Made by a program: the position numbers and the translations under genes. From Apostichopus californicus (Eukaryota; Echinodermata; Holothuroidea; Aspidochirotida; Stichopodidae), in assembly GCA_020650975.1 (NCBI GenBank), contig JAIPMN010004350.1, positions 1 to 31,855 on the forward strand: DNA of 31,855 nt, given 5' to 3'. The notes beneath the pieces were generated by a model. That model was not told the DNA's origin and did not search any database. It worked only from the letters and a program-made list of their open reading frames with translations. This document shows, piece after piece, positions 18,901-26,700 of the stretch. Numbering within the stretch: the first letter of the stretch is position 1; each line of letters begins with the position of its first letter.

Positions 18901-19861
18901 CTGTAGTGTGTCCTTGTTTGTTTTGGTTGATGTTACTGCTTATGAATATGCATCTGGTTTCTTTCACAGGTTGTGGCGTTCTGGTCAGCGGTGACGACCA
19001 AGGTGAAGTCTGGGTATACGATGTCTTCAAACAGGCCGAGTTGGCAGAGTCTGCCAAAATAAAGGGACCCTTCAAGCCAAATCAGGTAGCTACGGTCTTC
19101 TTTATGATGCCCTTATCTTTACAGGCAATGATTTTGTTACATGTGTGGACTCAAAATGGATGACTACTTTTAACCCCGACTCAGTATTATGCCTACCATA
19201 TCAAACAAAAAAAGAGAAATGTTTGCAGTCATACTCTGTTTCTTCTCCGAATGAAGTGGCGCTGGTCTACCTGGTAAGCTTGGGATGTGCACGAAAATGG
19301 ATGTTGTGGCAAGCCAGGGTGACATTTTGAATCCAAATCCTCTGCAACACTTTAGGATGTGTTAACTTTCCATGAGAAAAGTGGAAAATATAACCCTTGC
19401 ATCAGAACTGAAGGATTGGAAAGTTCCTACATAGCATTGTCCATCGGCCTTGTTGAAATATCATATCACAAAATGGCGCATGTACCAATTGCTCTGGTTT
19501 ACTTACAGTCTGTCATTCAGTGACTTCATTTTGACAGTTGATTCACGGCTCGGTATCACCACCATCATCGCTCTGATATTATGGGGAGGGGGGGGGGGGA
19601 AGGGGTTTGGTGAGTCGCATTAATATTGCTTTGAAACCATGTTGCCCCACTTGCGTTATAAACCAACCATTTCATCTCCATTTTCAGCTCCTCCCGTGGC
19701 CGGAGAGTCGAGACGAAGAGGAAGGCGAGAAGGAGGAAGGCAAAGAGATAGACGACCTGGAAGACAGAATCATCGTCAACGACGTCTCCATCAGCTCGGA
19801 CTGCAAGTACATCGTGTCGGTCACAAATAAGAACCTGGTATGCGTTTGGCAGAAAGCATGA
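6656..19861 (+). CDS. LRWD1: LRWD1 (ORCA), origin recognition complex-associated LRR/WD40 protein, complete
   Basis: LRWD1 is a nuclear chromatin protein that stabilises ORC at replication origins and binds heterochromatin marks through its WD40 propeller. Fourteen exons join in phase to 781 codons plus TGA: 6656-6988, 8744-8857, 9045-9197, 9584-9806, 10334-10626, 11218-11338, 12184-12290, 13828-14038, 15264-15333, 16331-16468, 16827-16960, 17996-18154, 18970-19085, 19688-19861. Residues 30-135 are leucine-rich repeats (VLNLSNNRIS, LRILNLHHNHL, LEELNIENN). About 200-370 is a Pro/Lys-rich linker. From about 380 to the end is the WD40 part (VHLLRCHSKEDD, CVIDCKTGIVLKKY, IVIWDIGTP, SIHIWSL, EVWVYDV, LVCVWQKA). 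Human LRWD1, recalled from memory as about 647 residues, aligns block by block; the extra length sits in the linker and two acidic insertions. The start is the first in-frame ATG, with no upstream Met in its exon. Confidence 0.93.
6989..8743. other. LRWD1 intron 1
   Basis: Non-coding. Open frames at 7363-7566 and 8506-8697 are AT-rich chance frames. It holds a tRNA-derived SINE at 8051-8274. The acceptor is TTTTGCTCCTCAG, ending at 8743. Confidence 0.8.
8045..8280 (+). mobile_element. tRNA-derived SINE with duplicated internal segments
   Basis: The head GGAGTGTTAGCTCAGTGGTT resembles an RNA polymerase III A box and GTTTCGAGTCACTCC a B box followed by the tRNA 3' arm. A unique body follows to about 8274, and AATTAT flanks both ends (8045-8050 and 8275-8280), a short target-site duplication. 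Inside the head GTGGTTAACGCYGGT and GTGCCTTCYAATCATAAGG each occur twice in succession, which separates the A and B boxes more than in a normal tRNA. No parent tRNA is assigned. Confidence 0.75.
8744..8857 (+). CDS. LRWD1: LRWD1 coding exon 2, end of the LRR cap
   Basis: 38 codons between TCCTCAG| and |GTACTA, phase 0 to 0. It encodes YMLPKLKILNGKDVDIRETV, matching the vertebrate LRWD1 segment with LPTLRKVNGKD that closes the LRR domain. Confidence 0.92.
9045..9197 (+). CDS. LRWD1: LRWD1 coding exon 3, helical segment after the LRRs
   Basis: 51 codons between CGTACAG| and |GTCAGT, phase 0 to 0. VTEVWNDNF through QFGPDALVDFTNYM aligns with the human segment VTAHWEKF through YGPESLSEFTQW. Confidence 0.92.
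9584..9806 (+). CDS. LRWD1: LRWD1 coding exon 4, linker
   Basis: 223 bases between CATCCAG| and |GTGAGG, phase 0 in and 1 out. It encodes a mostly hydrophilic segment with VQILIQDERGHTIQQTIDFG and an acidic EDAESEVDRVE stretch. I know no domain here; conservation to vertebrate LRWD1 is weak in this region. Confidence 0.88.
10334..10626 (+). CDS. LRWD1: LRWD1 coding exon 5, Pro/Lys-rich linker
   Basis: 293 bases between TGTTTACAG| and |GTAATG, phase 1 in and 0 out. The product has AKKVKAEPSP, repeated PPPSQ units and lysine clusters (KKAATPIKKEKVTKGKKK), a likely disordered and basic, nuclear-localisation-like linker. Its last nine codons (DAPQVDGMQ) are the first copy of a 75-bp tandem repeat that continues into the intron. 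Confidence 0.9.
10600..10899 (+). repeat. Four-copy 75-bp tandem repeat across the exon 5 donor
   Basis: Copies start at 10600, 10675, 10750 and 10827 (periods 75, 75 and 77). Each has GATGCTCCGCAG, GTTGATGGGATGCAG, GTAATG(A) and an intron-like tail with CCCTCTAGCTCTTTAAGATA. The first copy straddles the exon-intron boundary, so every copy carries a potential donor (CAG|GTAATG or GTAATA) and an internal CAG|GTT acceptor-like site. Near-identity between copies means recent expansion. A minus-strand open frame across it is an artefact of the repetition. Confidence 0.95.
11218..11338 (+). CDS. LRWD1: LRWD1 coding exon 6, start of the WD40 region
   Basis: 121 bases between TTTTTTCAG| and |GTAAGG, phase 0 in and 1 out. 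YEPVHLLRCHSKEDDPNDTM and VWKCAFEP match the human LEPLHFLQCHSK and LWACAFEP, the strongest family signature in the gene. Confidence 0.94.
12184..12290 (+). CDS. LRWD1: LRWD1 coding exon 7, WD repeat
   Basis: 107 bases between TTGATCAG| and |GTCAGT, phase 1 in and 0 out. SVATCGSNIVCVIDCKTGIV aligns with human TVATCGGEAVCVIDCQTGIV, almost residue for residue. Confidence 0.95.
12357..12670. mobile_element. hAT-type non-autonomous transposon (MITE)
   Basis: The 298-bp element 12365-12662 is bounded by a perfect 8-bp target-site duplication TCTTATAG (12357-12364 and 12663-12670). Its ends are inverted: CAGGCGTGTAGCCA on the left and CAGGCGCATAGCCA read inward from the right. CAGGCG-type ends with 8-bp duplications are the hAT pattern. 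A G10 run at the left is opposed by C-runs, so the end can fold into a hairpin. There is no transposase; chance frames inside are not genes. It lies in LRWD1 intron 7. Confidence 0.92.
13349..13559 (-). mobile_element. Penelope-like element, short truncated copy with 10-bp target-site duplication
   Basis: TGTTTTGATA at 13349-13358 and 13550-13559 flanks a 191-bp insertion. The inside matches 4474-4660 closely: the hammerhead-like terminal segment followed by the same AACAGAAGGGACAAAAACA tract. No GIY-YIG coding part is present. It is a 5'-truncated copy in intron 7 of LRWD1, in the same orientation (minus) as the other two Penelope-derived copies here. Confidence 0.85.
13376..13415 (-). ncRNA. 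Decayed hammerhead-like motif
   Basis: This is the same segment as 4479-4517 but with inactivating-looking changes: CTGA of the core reads TTGA, the GATCCT/AGGATC stem closes with a G-T wobble, and GAAAC has an extra A. Stem I also loses a pair (GCCT to GCCTT spacing is unchanged, but the core C is lost). Probably not catalytic. Confidence 0.5.
13828..14038 (+). CDS. LRWD1: LRWD1 coding exon 8, WD repeats
   Basis: 211 bases between TCACACCAG| and |GTAAGT, phase 0 in and 1 out. FYCIAWTTLEMD, KKKATNILAAAGTKGTIKLL and VNCITFHPSHPTWLI align with human FFSVAWTAL, RWSVLAAAGLRGLVRLLH and ATLCFSPAHETHLF. Confidence 0.94.
14538..14911. mobile_element. TTAA-type miniature transposon, complete
   Basis: TTAA at 14538-14541 and 14908-14911 bounds a 366-bp body. 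The ends are inverted repeats: AGGGTGTGAAGACTCGC on the left and AGGCATTGAAGACTCGC read inward from the right, 14 of 17 matching. TTAA target choice is typical of piggyBac-like and a few other DNA transposons; the family is not certain because the terminal bases are not the usual CCC. It is non-coding and lies in LRWD1 intron 8. A truncated relative is at 1664-1978. Confidence 0.85.
15264..15333 (+). CDS. LRWD1: LRWD1 coding exon 9, WD repeat
   Basis: 70 bases between TTGTTTTCAG| and |GTAAGC, phase 1 in and 2 out. GGSEDIVIWDIGTPQGTDF matches human ASYDKRIILWDIGVPNQDY, including the WD dipeptide. Confidence 0.94.
16153..16383 (+). repeat. Tandem duplication of the exon 10 acceptor and first part of the exon
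   Basis: The block with TTTCTCTTCAGGAAACTTTT and the next 52 bases occurs at about 16198-16259 and again at 16322-16383. The intron sequence before it is also duplicated in diverged form from 16153 and 16258. The exonic part is identical in both copies. In the first copy the coding frame runs into TTTAAGCCTATATGA, an in-frame stop at 16271-16273, so it is a decoy; the second copy continues into the conserved exon. Confidence 0.92.
16331..16468 (+). CDS. LRWD1: LRWD1 coding exon 10, WD repeat
   Basis: 138 bases between TTTCTCTTCAG| and |GTACGG, phase 2 in and out. VPSADFLLAGCDNGCYGWNI aligns with human CPDARLLAGCEGGCCCWDV. The acceptor at 16330 is chosen over its duplicate at 16206 because only this copy leads to the rest of the conserved repeat. 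Confidence 0.93.
16827..16960 (+). CDS. LRWD1: LRWD1 coding exon 11, acidic insert
   Basis: 134 bases between AAATGCAG| and |GTAAAA, phase 2 in and 1 out. It encodes NYSLEFLLPSKARLASAI, then an acidic run NDEGEDDEEKEGD, then MIDGLALLKDQLI, which matches human RRVDGLAFVNEDIVASK at its end. Joined to exon 12 it reads IASKVACDG. Confidence 0.93.
16931..17155 (+). repeat. Tandem duplication of the exon 11 end, donor and intron start (113 bp)
   Basis: 16931-17043 is repeated at 17044-17155 with a handful of differences. Each copy contains the last 30 bases of exon 11 (GCCTAGCGCTCTTGAAAGAT and on), the donor TTG|GTAAAA and about 80 bases of intron. The junction gives the second copy an acceptor-like AATGATTCCAG, so a 29-base exon could be recognised there; it would shift the frame. 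Confidence 0.92.
17156..17995. other. LRWD1 intron 11, remainder
   Basis: Pyrimidine-rich on the + strand from about 17530 to 17800, giving overlapping Ser/Pro/Leu-rich chance frames. A possible cryptic terminal exon sits at 17295-17344 (see findings). The exon 12 acceptor is GTGAACTCAG. Confidence 0.6.
17996..18154 (+). CDS. LRWD1: LRWD1 coding exon 12, WD repeat
   Basis: 159 bases between GTGAACTCAG| and |GTGAGT, phase 1 in and out. SKVACDGSIHIWSLKDAR corresponds to human ASKGSGLGTICLWSW, then PVYSLEWCDSDSVYLDIG to human VVVLARLQWSSTELAYFSLS. Confidence 0.93.
18970..19085 (+). CDS. LRWD1: LRWD1 coding exon 13, WD repeat
   Basis: 116 bases between TTTCTTTCACAG| and |GTAGCT, phase 1 in and 0 out. 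GCGVLVSGDDQGEVWVYDVF matches human KGIVLCGDEEGNVWLYDVS. Confidence 0.94.
19688..19861 (+). CDS. LRWD1: LRWD1 coding exon 14, last WD repeat and stop
   Basis: 57 codons plus TGA after TCCATTTTCAG|, phase 0. LLPWPES is followed by an acidic stretch (DEEEGEKEEGKEIDDLED), then VNDVSISSDCKYIVSVTNKN and LVCVWQKA, matching human LKWPQP, MVNTVVANASFTYLTALTDS and IVAIWGRM. The acidic insert is longer than I recall in vertebrates. Confidence 0.94.
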   Translation, partial: LLPWPESRDEEEGEKEEGKEIDDLEDRIIVNDVSISSDCKYIVSVTNKNLVCVWQKA

Positions 19862-20539
19862 TGGCACCGAGGAATGCACACACACACACAGATACACCCA
19901 TTTCAAAGCCCATGATAATAAGAACTGTAAATATTAGATATATGGTTTCAGCGGGTATGCAAGGCTTGAAATATCATCACCGAATTTAGGGTTTTTTCTA
20001 TTTTTTTTGTCTTCTACAATTTTAATGTCCTGTCATTATAAGTATTCCCCCTCCCTCCCACCCTCCCCCCACCCCACAACTTTGTGCATTATCATTTTTT
20101 TGTCATGATCGATTCATCAAGCATTTTTTTTTTAAAAATATTTTCCTATCAGGTTCCTGGTTTTTTTTTACTGCATAAATTTGATATTGGTTCCTGGTGC
20201 CGATTGGTGGTAATTTTTTGCTATTCATTTTTTTTTCTAAGGTTTAATAGAGAGAGTGTGATCTTCGATCAGGCGTTCAATTCTTCAATAGTCGTATTTT
20301 GCACTTTTTCTCCCAAACAATTCTCAGAGTGGGTTGTTCTGGGATTTCTCAAATAAGGGAGACTCATTTTGATTTGTTCTCTTATTAACAGCACCGCATG
20401 CAAAAAATTCACTTTATGGAAAATTTGGCTACAATTAATTGAATAGAATAGCACATTTTAAAGCAATGACATTTGAAAGCAAAAATGAGATGAAGAATGT
20501 AACTTTTTATTCAACTTTTTGATTCATTATTGTAATAAA
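19862..20539 (+). other. LRWD1: Probable LRWD1 3' untranslated region
   Basis: Downstream of the TGA there is a CA microsatellite (19877-19890), T-rich sequence and a C-rich patch near 20047-20077. The first AATAAA is at 20534-20539. No open frame here looks coding. The true cleavage site cannot be read from sequence alone. Confidence 0.5.
20534..20539 (+). terminator. Candidate poly(A) signal for LRWD1
   Basis: AATAAA in TGTAATAAACTTG, about 670 bases after the LRWD1 stop and in the right orientation. It is the nearest canonical hexamer; others occur further on (for example near 21229 and 21956). Confidence 0.45.
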
Positions 20540-20789
20540 CTTGAAAATACAGACTTTTCTGGGAAAAAAAGAAGGAAATATCGCTAGACATTTATTCTTG
20601 GAAAAATATTCAAAATATTTTGTATGAATGTTAATGATTGTTGAAACTTTTAACACTTATTTTCTGGATTAGTTTATATAGAAGAGTCCAATCACATATG
20701 ATCACAGTGCATTCTCATATAATAGTACCACTGTGAAATCGATGGCTAGAACTGCTCCGTCAACTTTGTTTGCAATGACACAATTGAGA

Positions 20790-21275
20790 CCGACTCATGG
20801 TTGATTTGACCTACCTAGGTCAATCATAATATACAGTCAACACAAACTATGAAATTTTGGGCCCATTCATGGCTTTTTGGACCTATCAAAACTTGACTCA
20901 ATCTATTCATGCTCTGTACCGATAATGCCTAGTGCATGAAGTGAACCTATCACAGTACATGGTATGACCCTGTTCAAGCCTAATTTAATGTTTCATGGAT
21001 GCGTGGTATGACCTCTTCAATTTATACTAGATATGACCTAACAGCGTTTCAGCTGTGCTGGGTAGGATCTAGCTATGTTTGGTGTGAAATGTTCAGATGG
21101 CCTGCCAATGCCTGATTTGACCTAAGAATGCTTGAGATTACCCAGCAATGGTTGCTATGCGCTACTAATGCTGAAGACATGATCTAGTGTGGATAGATGT
21201 CAGTTGACCAATGAATGCAATAAACTCAACATATTTATGCTTTTTCTGAGGCACAAATGCTTGATATGACCAAAT
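20790..21275 (+). repeat. Degenerate minisatellite with a 20-bp period
   Basis: Units resembling AATGCTTGATATGACCTAAC recur through this stretch. They are exactly 20 bases apart at 21107, 21127, 21147 and 21167, each starting AATG, and looser versions lie around 20798, 20958, 21004, 21028, 21088 and 21247. Most units have several changes, so it is an old array. It has no coding frame and lies between the two convergent genes. Confidence 0.7.
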
Positions 21276-23275
21276 CTTGCACACCTTTCATGCATTAAAT
21301 TTTTGTGACGGTTTTACCCATGTTACATCAAATGCAACACAAGGCTGATTTATTGAGAAGACTGTAAAATTCAAGAAAAATGACATTATGCTAGTTGTTT
21401 GTGCTTTCACTCTCCTGGACCTTGATCTAGCGTTTGAAGAAAAGAATGTGACAGTCCAAAGTACATTAAAGTAGGGTGTTGTGATTTCCATGTTAGGTGG
21501 AAATGGGTTTACTTCTTATGAAGGATCCAAATAAGTTCTCTGAGGTCACCAGCAGTAAGGATCGGTGTACGTTCACACCTAAACACCTATGAGGGAATGA
21601 AAGACTCAGTATAATCCATTTAATTTTTTATTTTGGACAGAAGGTAAAAACTTAAGGCAAATAGTTTTGTGACTTCTTGTTGCAACATATTCAGTGTGAT
21701 GTTATTCAGTTTAAAGGAAAGGGGCATTGTAAAGTACTCATACACAGGAAGGTCAGCCCTTATCAGGACCTTTTTCCTATTTTTAATTTTTTTTGGGGGT
21801 TTGTTAAATAATACAACCTTGTATTCTTTACTGTAAATCTATGTACCATGTGTCTGTACCACGGTTCTAATTCAGTGACAACCGTTTCAATTTATTTTTT
21901 AACCTTGTGATTTGACCCATTTCTAATTTTTCACACAATTGGAGGGTTGATTGAGAAATAAAATGGCAGAGCTGAAACGTTACGGAGTTACGGATTTTAT
22001 TTGCTGTTGTGGTCATCCTAAGATTTTTATATATAATTTATAATTATATAAATTAACCAAATTCTTAACCATCGACCATGATAAACAATTATGTACATTA
22101 ATAAGCTTATGAAAATTAAAAATAATTTTGTAAATTAAGTCTGAGTCTGAGTGTTACACCAGGGGCGGACCACTGAACTATTACCATTGAGGAGCTGGAG
22201 AAGAGAGAACAAGAAAAACATTGTGTAGAAGTGCATAATGGCAATTTTGCAACCAGTTTATTTCAACATGTCAGCTCAATAACAGGAACATATGAAAATA
22301 TTAACTCGCCCTCCTTAGATATCTGAATTCTTTGGCATCTGACTGACTCGAGATCTAAATCCAGGACTTTTAGGTGATTCCACCTAGTTTTACAGTTCAG
22401 CAGAACTATTTATTACTTATATACTTTTCCCTACTATCAAGGAAATATGCATTAACTCACTGAGGTCTTAACAGTCAATTGAACTATATGCACTAGTAAT
22501 ACCATCATAGCAGACGGCGCTATGCAGGGGATTCCCCCAATGGCGACATCAATCGTGAATTCACTTCACAGTGACCACAAGGCTATGGCCGCCATGATCA
22601 TAAAGCTACATCACATATGAACAAATGCTGCACACAAACACCTTCAAAATGGTCACTCCTGCGTCATACCAAAACTCTAAAATAACATAATTAATCAATA
22701 TCAACTGTATGTAATTAAAAATAACAACTGTAATCATTCATCCTATATCCATTTTCCTAGAAAAATAGCTTACAATTCCCGACCGAAAATAACCCGTCAG
22801 CTTTGTTAACACTGCGATTCCCATGTACTCTACGGTAGTTATCACGCTACGTTAGCATGCACACACACAGTATACTAATAACCTAATGGGCATCAGATTA
22901 TGCATGCACTATGATACATAATTATAACTTTCACAAATAATACAGTTTATTCCTTACTTATTTGCTACTTAACAACAGGTCATCCACACATAAAACCAAT
23001 ATAATTAAGACCTCTAAACATTTATGATGGGCTTAGTAGTACTTGATTTAGCCAAATGGTAGGATTTAAAGACAATCTTACCTGGAGAAAAGAGAGCAAA
23101 AGAAAACTTGGTGTAACAGTTCATCATGGCAATTTTGCAACAGTCTCTGCATGGGTGTTCCACGCTATGGACCGCCAAATGTACATTTAATATGAAATTT
23201 TGGTGGGGTCCCAAATGTCAACCCGTTACAATAGCGAAGTTCACATTTTAACTTCTACAGGCAAACCTGTTTTTT
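21276..23275. other. Intergenic DNA between the convergent genes
   Basis: There is no gene. Two diverged related blocks (about 22196-22256 and 23086-23142) share AATGGCAATTTTGCAAC preceded by GAGAARAGAGARCAARA, so an unidentified repeat is present. 22025-22070 is almost pure A/T. Confidence 0.5.
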
Positions 23276-23281
23276 TTTATT
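23276..23281 (-). terminator. Candidate poly(A) signal for TBCK
   Basis: TTTATT on the + strand reads AATAAA on the minus strand, about 330 bases after the TBCK stop. This is plausible for a 3' end but unsupported by anything beyond the hexamer and position. Confidence 0.4.
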
Positions 23282-23610
23282 CTCTCTTTCACTTGAAATA
23301 TATTAAACCAAAGTGCCATACCAATTGCAACAAATATTCATATAAACAAGTTCACACTCTGTACTGAAAATGAATGAAACACTTTTTTTGTTTATGTCTC
23401 TCCCAATCAATTTGACATGAATTACATTGATTACCTGGCCAGCCATGACTTTGCTTCATGGCATCCATACATCATGCTGGATGCAACATCCCCAAAGACA
23501 TTTCATTCAATAATACATTCCCTTGATACAACAAACAAGTAGAAACAACACATATATATCGTCCTATATACAGATATGCAGATTCTACTTTTCCTCGGTT
23601 GAGTCATTCT

Positions 23611-23721
23611 TCATAAATCTGGGGATGAGACGGTCAATATTCCGGTTGCTTTCAAACATTCGATGCCACCATGCATCACACTGACCTTTGGGTAGCCGAG
23701 CATCACCAACTGTGCTGCAAA
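23611..23721 (-). CDS. TBCK: TBCK last coding exon, end of rhodanese-like domain and stop
   Basis: 36 codons plus TGA (23613-23611) after GCACATGACAG|, phase 0. [20 protein letters not shown] and the ending [10 protein letters not shown] match the human end, AAHLVKMKYPRICILDGGI and GLLTIPSPQI. A second AG nearby (TTTGCAG) would drop the conserved FAA and break phase, so the upstream acceptor is used here. Confidence 0.93.
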   Translation of the reverse strand, partial: FAAQLVMLGYPKVSVMHGGIECLKATGILTVSSPDL

Positions 23722-26700
23722 CTGTCATGTGCAAAAACACAGAGAATGTCTGAAAGTATTTGTTAATTACGAGCTGGAACATACACACACACACATGAGC
23801 CTGACATATATATATATTGTTTGTTTAGCCGGTGGCAACTTAGCCTGTCTAGTCCTTTAGAAGAGTAGGAATCACACCAATCCAATAAACAAAAAACCTC
23901 TTAAAATAAATATGCAAAATCTTTACAAAAGAAAGGAAATACTCAAACACATGCTGGTGCAAAATTATGAAAAATGTTTGTTAGAATATGTAAATGAGAT
24001 TCTTCACGATAATGACAAATATTTAGCCTAGACCATCATCTCAAAAACTCAGTAACAGGTTTGTTCTATTGCCGGTGAAAGTCACCGGTTTACTTCCTAC
24101 AACATTTTTTCTTTTAGCATCTCAAATAGAGGTGCAGTGACTTTTGGTAAACGTTCATAAAAAAGAACAATTTTGTTGTGCATGTGTTTGTTCCAGTTTC
24201 AAAATGTAAGGGTCCAACGAAGCCATGTATGTTAATACATTTAACATTACTTAGGAAACTGTGCCATCTTTTTCTTGTCCAATAGCAAAATACATATTTT
24301 TAGCATTGGTTGATGAATGCAATTAAAACTATGACATTAACTTTTGCATTGATATCACATGCTTAAGCTTATTGTTAGATCTCGTCTGGCTGTTTCTTCT
24401 GTTCCGACTGTACTCTCTTGCCAATGTCCTGAGCTTTGTATATTGTGTTACTGCATGTTTTAAAATGTCTTATGTTTTCATATTCTTATAATTGTTTGAT
24501 AAGTACGTTTTAGGTTTTCATATCTTAATGTTAGTATCTCATATCCTGTTTTATACGAGCATGCAATTATCCTCGTGGCTTAATAAAGTTGATCTAATCT
24601 AATCTAATCTAATCTACCCTATGATTGCATCATCTTGGACAAGACAAATATGAGCAGTCACAGGAAACAAACATTTGTTATGCAGAGTGTAAGGAAACCT
24701 AAACCGATAGGAAATGCATTAAGTCTAGTGTTGGGTTGTTCAAGTAAATTCAATAAATCGAACCTTTCACAAAGATGACAGCAATTCCAGATTTATTGAA
24801 AAAGGTGAGGTACAACTTACGTTGGGTGCATTGTTCCCACGGTTGCCGACGACGACCACTACTCTGCCTTTATGGCTGTTAAGCTGCGTGACTCCGTGGC
24901 AGGGCACAAGGTCACCTTCGGGAGCAAATGCTTGATTAAATGGCATGTTGATGCTAGATGGTATGTGCCCCCTGCTGAAGCTGAAAATTATGTTAAGGAT
25001 ATAAGAAGAAAAAAAACATGGCCAGTTGATGAACCACTTTTGACTAGCTTGAAATCTACTCTCAAACCTGGGTCAACTTTACTATTTGATTTTATCTAGC
25101 ATACTGTTTCATTTTAAGAGCTGAAAAAAATGCCATCAGACTTTACATTTACGTTACATTTGTACATTCAACCATTTATCCAGATTGGTAAACTTAAAGT
25201 AACTCTTCATTGGACCAATCAGAAACCAGGGATCGTAATGAATATTCATTTGCGTTTAAAGGATACTCTTCGCTATTCCTGATGTCTAAGATGAGAATGA
25301 TGGGCTTGCTCGATTTGCTCTTCCGCGTTGGACTGCGAGAGTTTTCGATACCGGTCAGGCCGCAGAGCTCGAGGAGGTCTTCGGCTGAGATTCTGGGACA
25401 ACGCTCTGCCTGTAATTCCTCCAGGGATAGCGGCTCTCTCGACTAAAGAGAAGAAATTGTTAGGGTTTATGCCTTCTTACGTTTGTATAAACAAGGCACT
25501 TTCAAATTGTTTCATGTTTGGCTAAAAAAAAAATGAGTGTGATTGTGAGAGAAACTAACAAATTCACCAACAATTATAATTGGAATTATCACAAATAGTC
25601 ACTATGAAACGATTAATTAAAGACCTTCTCTGGTTTCTGGTCACTCATCATCACTCCAAAATTCAAATTAAATGCTCCCTTGACTTTGTAAGCTGGAAGG
25701 AGGCTTCTGCTCTGGTGATGTGGAAGGAAGGAGGCCCCCAAGTTTAGGAAGCCCGGGTGGCTAGGGTGCTTGCAAGTTAAACCTGTAAGCAGCGACAGTA
25801 CAGTCACCAGGGTGGGTTCTGGGGAGTGTGGTGCCAGGTCTTGGACAGCCCTCTGGCTGAAGTCCAGCTGTTCTCTATCTTAGTCTCTTGTTGTTGTTGT
25901 GGATTTTTTTTTGGGGGGGGGGAGGTTGGAAGCTTTATTAATAGTGATGAATGGTATCAACTCCAGCATAGAGTGTTCAATGCATTAGGTGTTAGGCACA
26001 GAGCATTGCAGCAAACATTTACAATTCTTTTTTGCAAAAGCAAACCACACATATCTGGAAAACAGTAGATTTAGGCAGCTCACCAGTTCCGATCTGGGCA
26101 TCTCGTTCACGTCCGTGGTGTAGTAAGATATTGGTTTCATCGAGAAGATAGACGAATCTTCCTTCTTTGCAGGTGGTCTGGAATGCTGTCTGTAGGTGGC
26201 GCTCTTCGGTGTGTGACAAAAGATCCGAATGGAATCCTGGACACATCGTTCAATGTCGATTTCTGCAAAAACAGTGGATGAAATGACCCAAAACGAACTT
26301 GTTTCACTGAGTAATTTATCAAACTATAATGAGACAACGATAAACGTTGTATTAAACAAGTTTGGTTATTTGTAGGATCTTTTTGCAAAATGGGCCACCC
26401 CGGGCCCCTCCAGTATCGTAATGGAGATCTGTTATCGATTACAGATTCACATGTGAGCGCTCACCAGTGTGCGTAACACGCAGAGGTAGGCTTCCAACAG
26501 GTTGTTATGGGTTGTTATTACTGCGTTTAAGTTCCCACCTGGTCTGTTTCACGGATGGATAAATGTGTTAGGAAACACAAGTTCGGGTCTGCAATTCTGT
26601 TAGTCTAAGCCTGCTTCTTCAGATACATATAGGTTTCAAATGATGTAGTCTTCGACAATTACCAAATAACTTGTACATACTACTAAGGATCGACTGATGG

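Noticed and set aside
23611..23794. Minus-strand frame from 23794 ending in MKNDSTEEK as the TBCK end
   Set aside because: It is a different frame over the same exon; the frame joining in phase to the previous exon gives the conserved TBCK C-terminus and stops at 23611.
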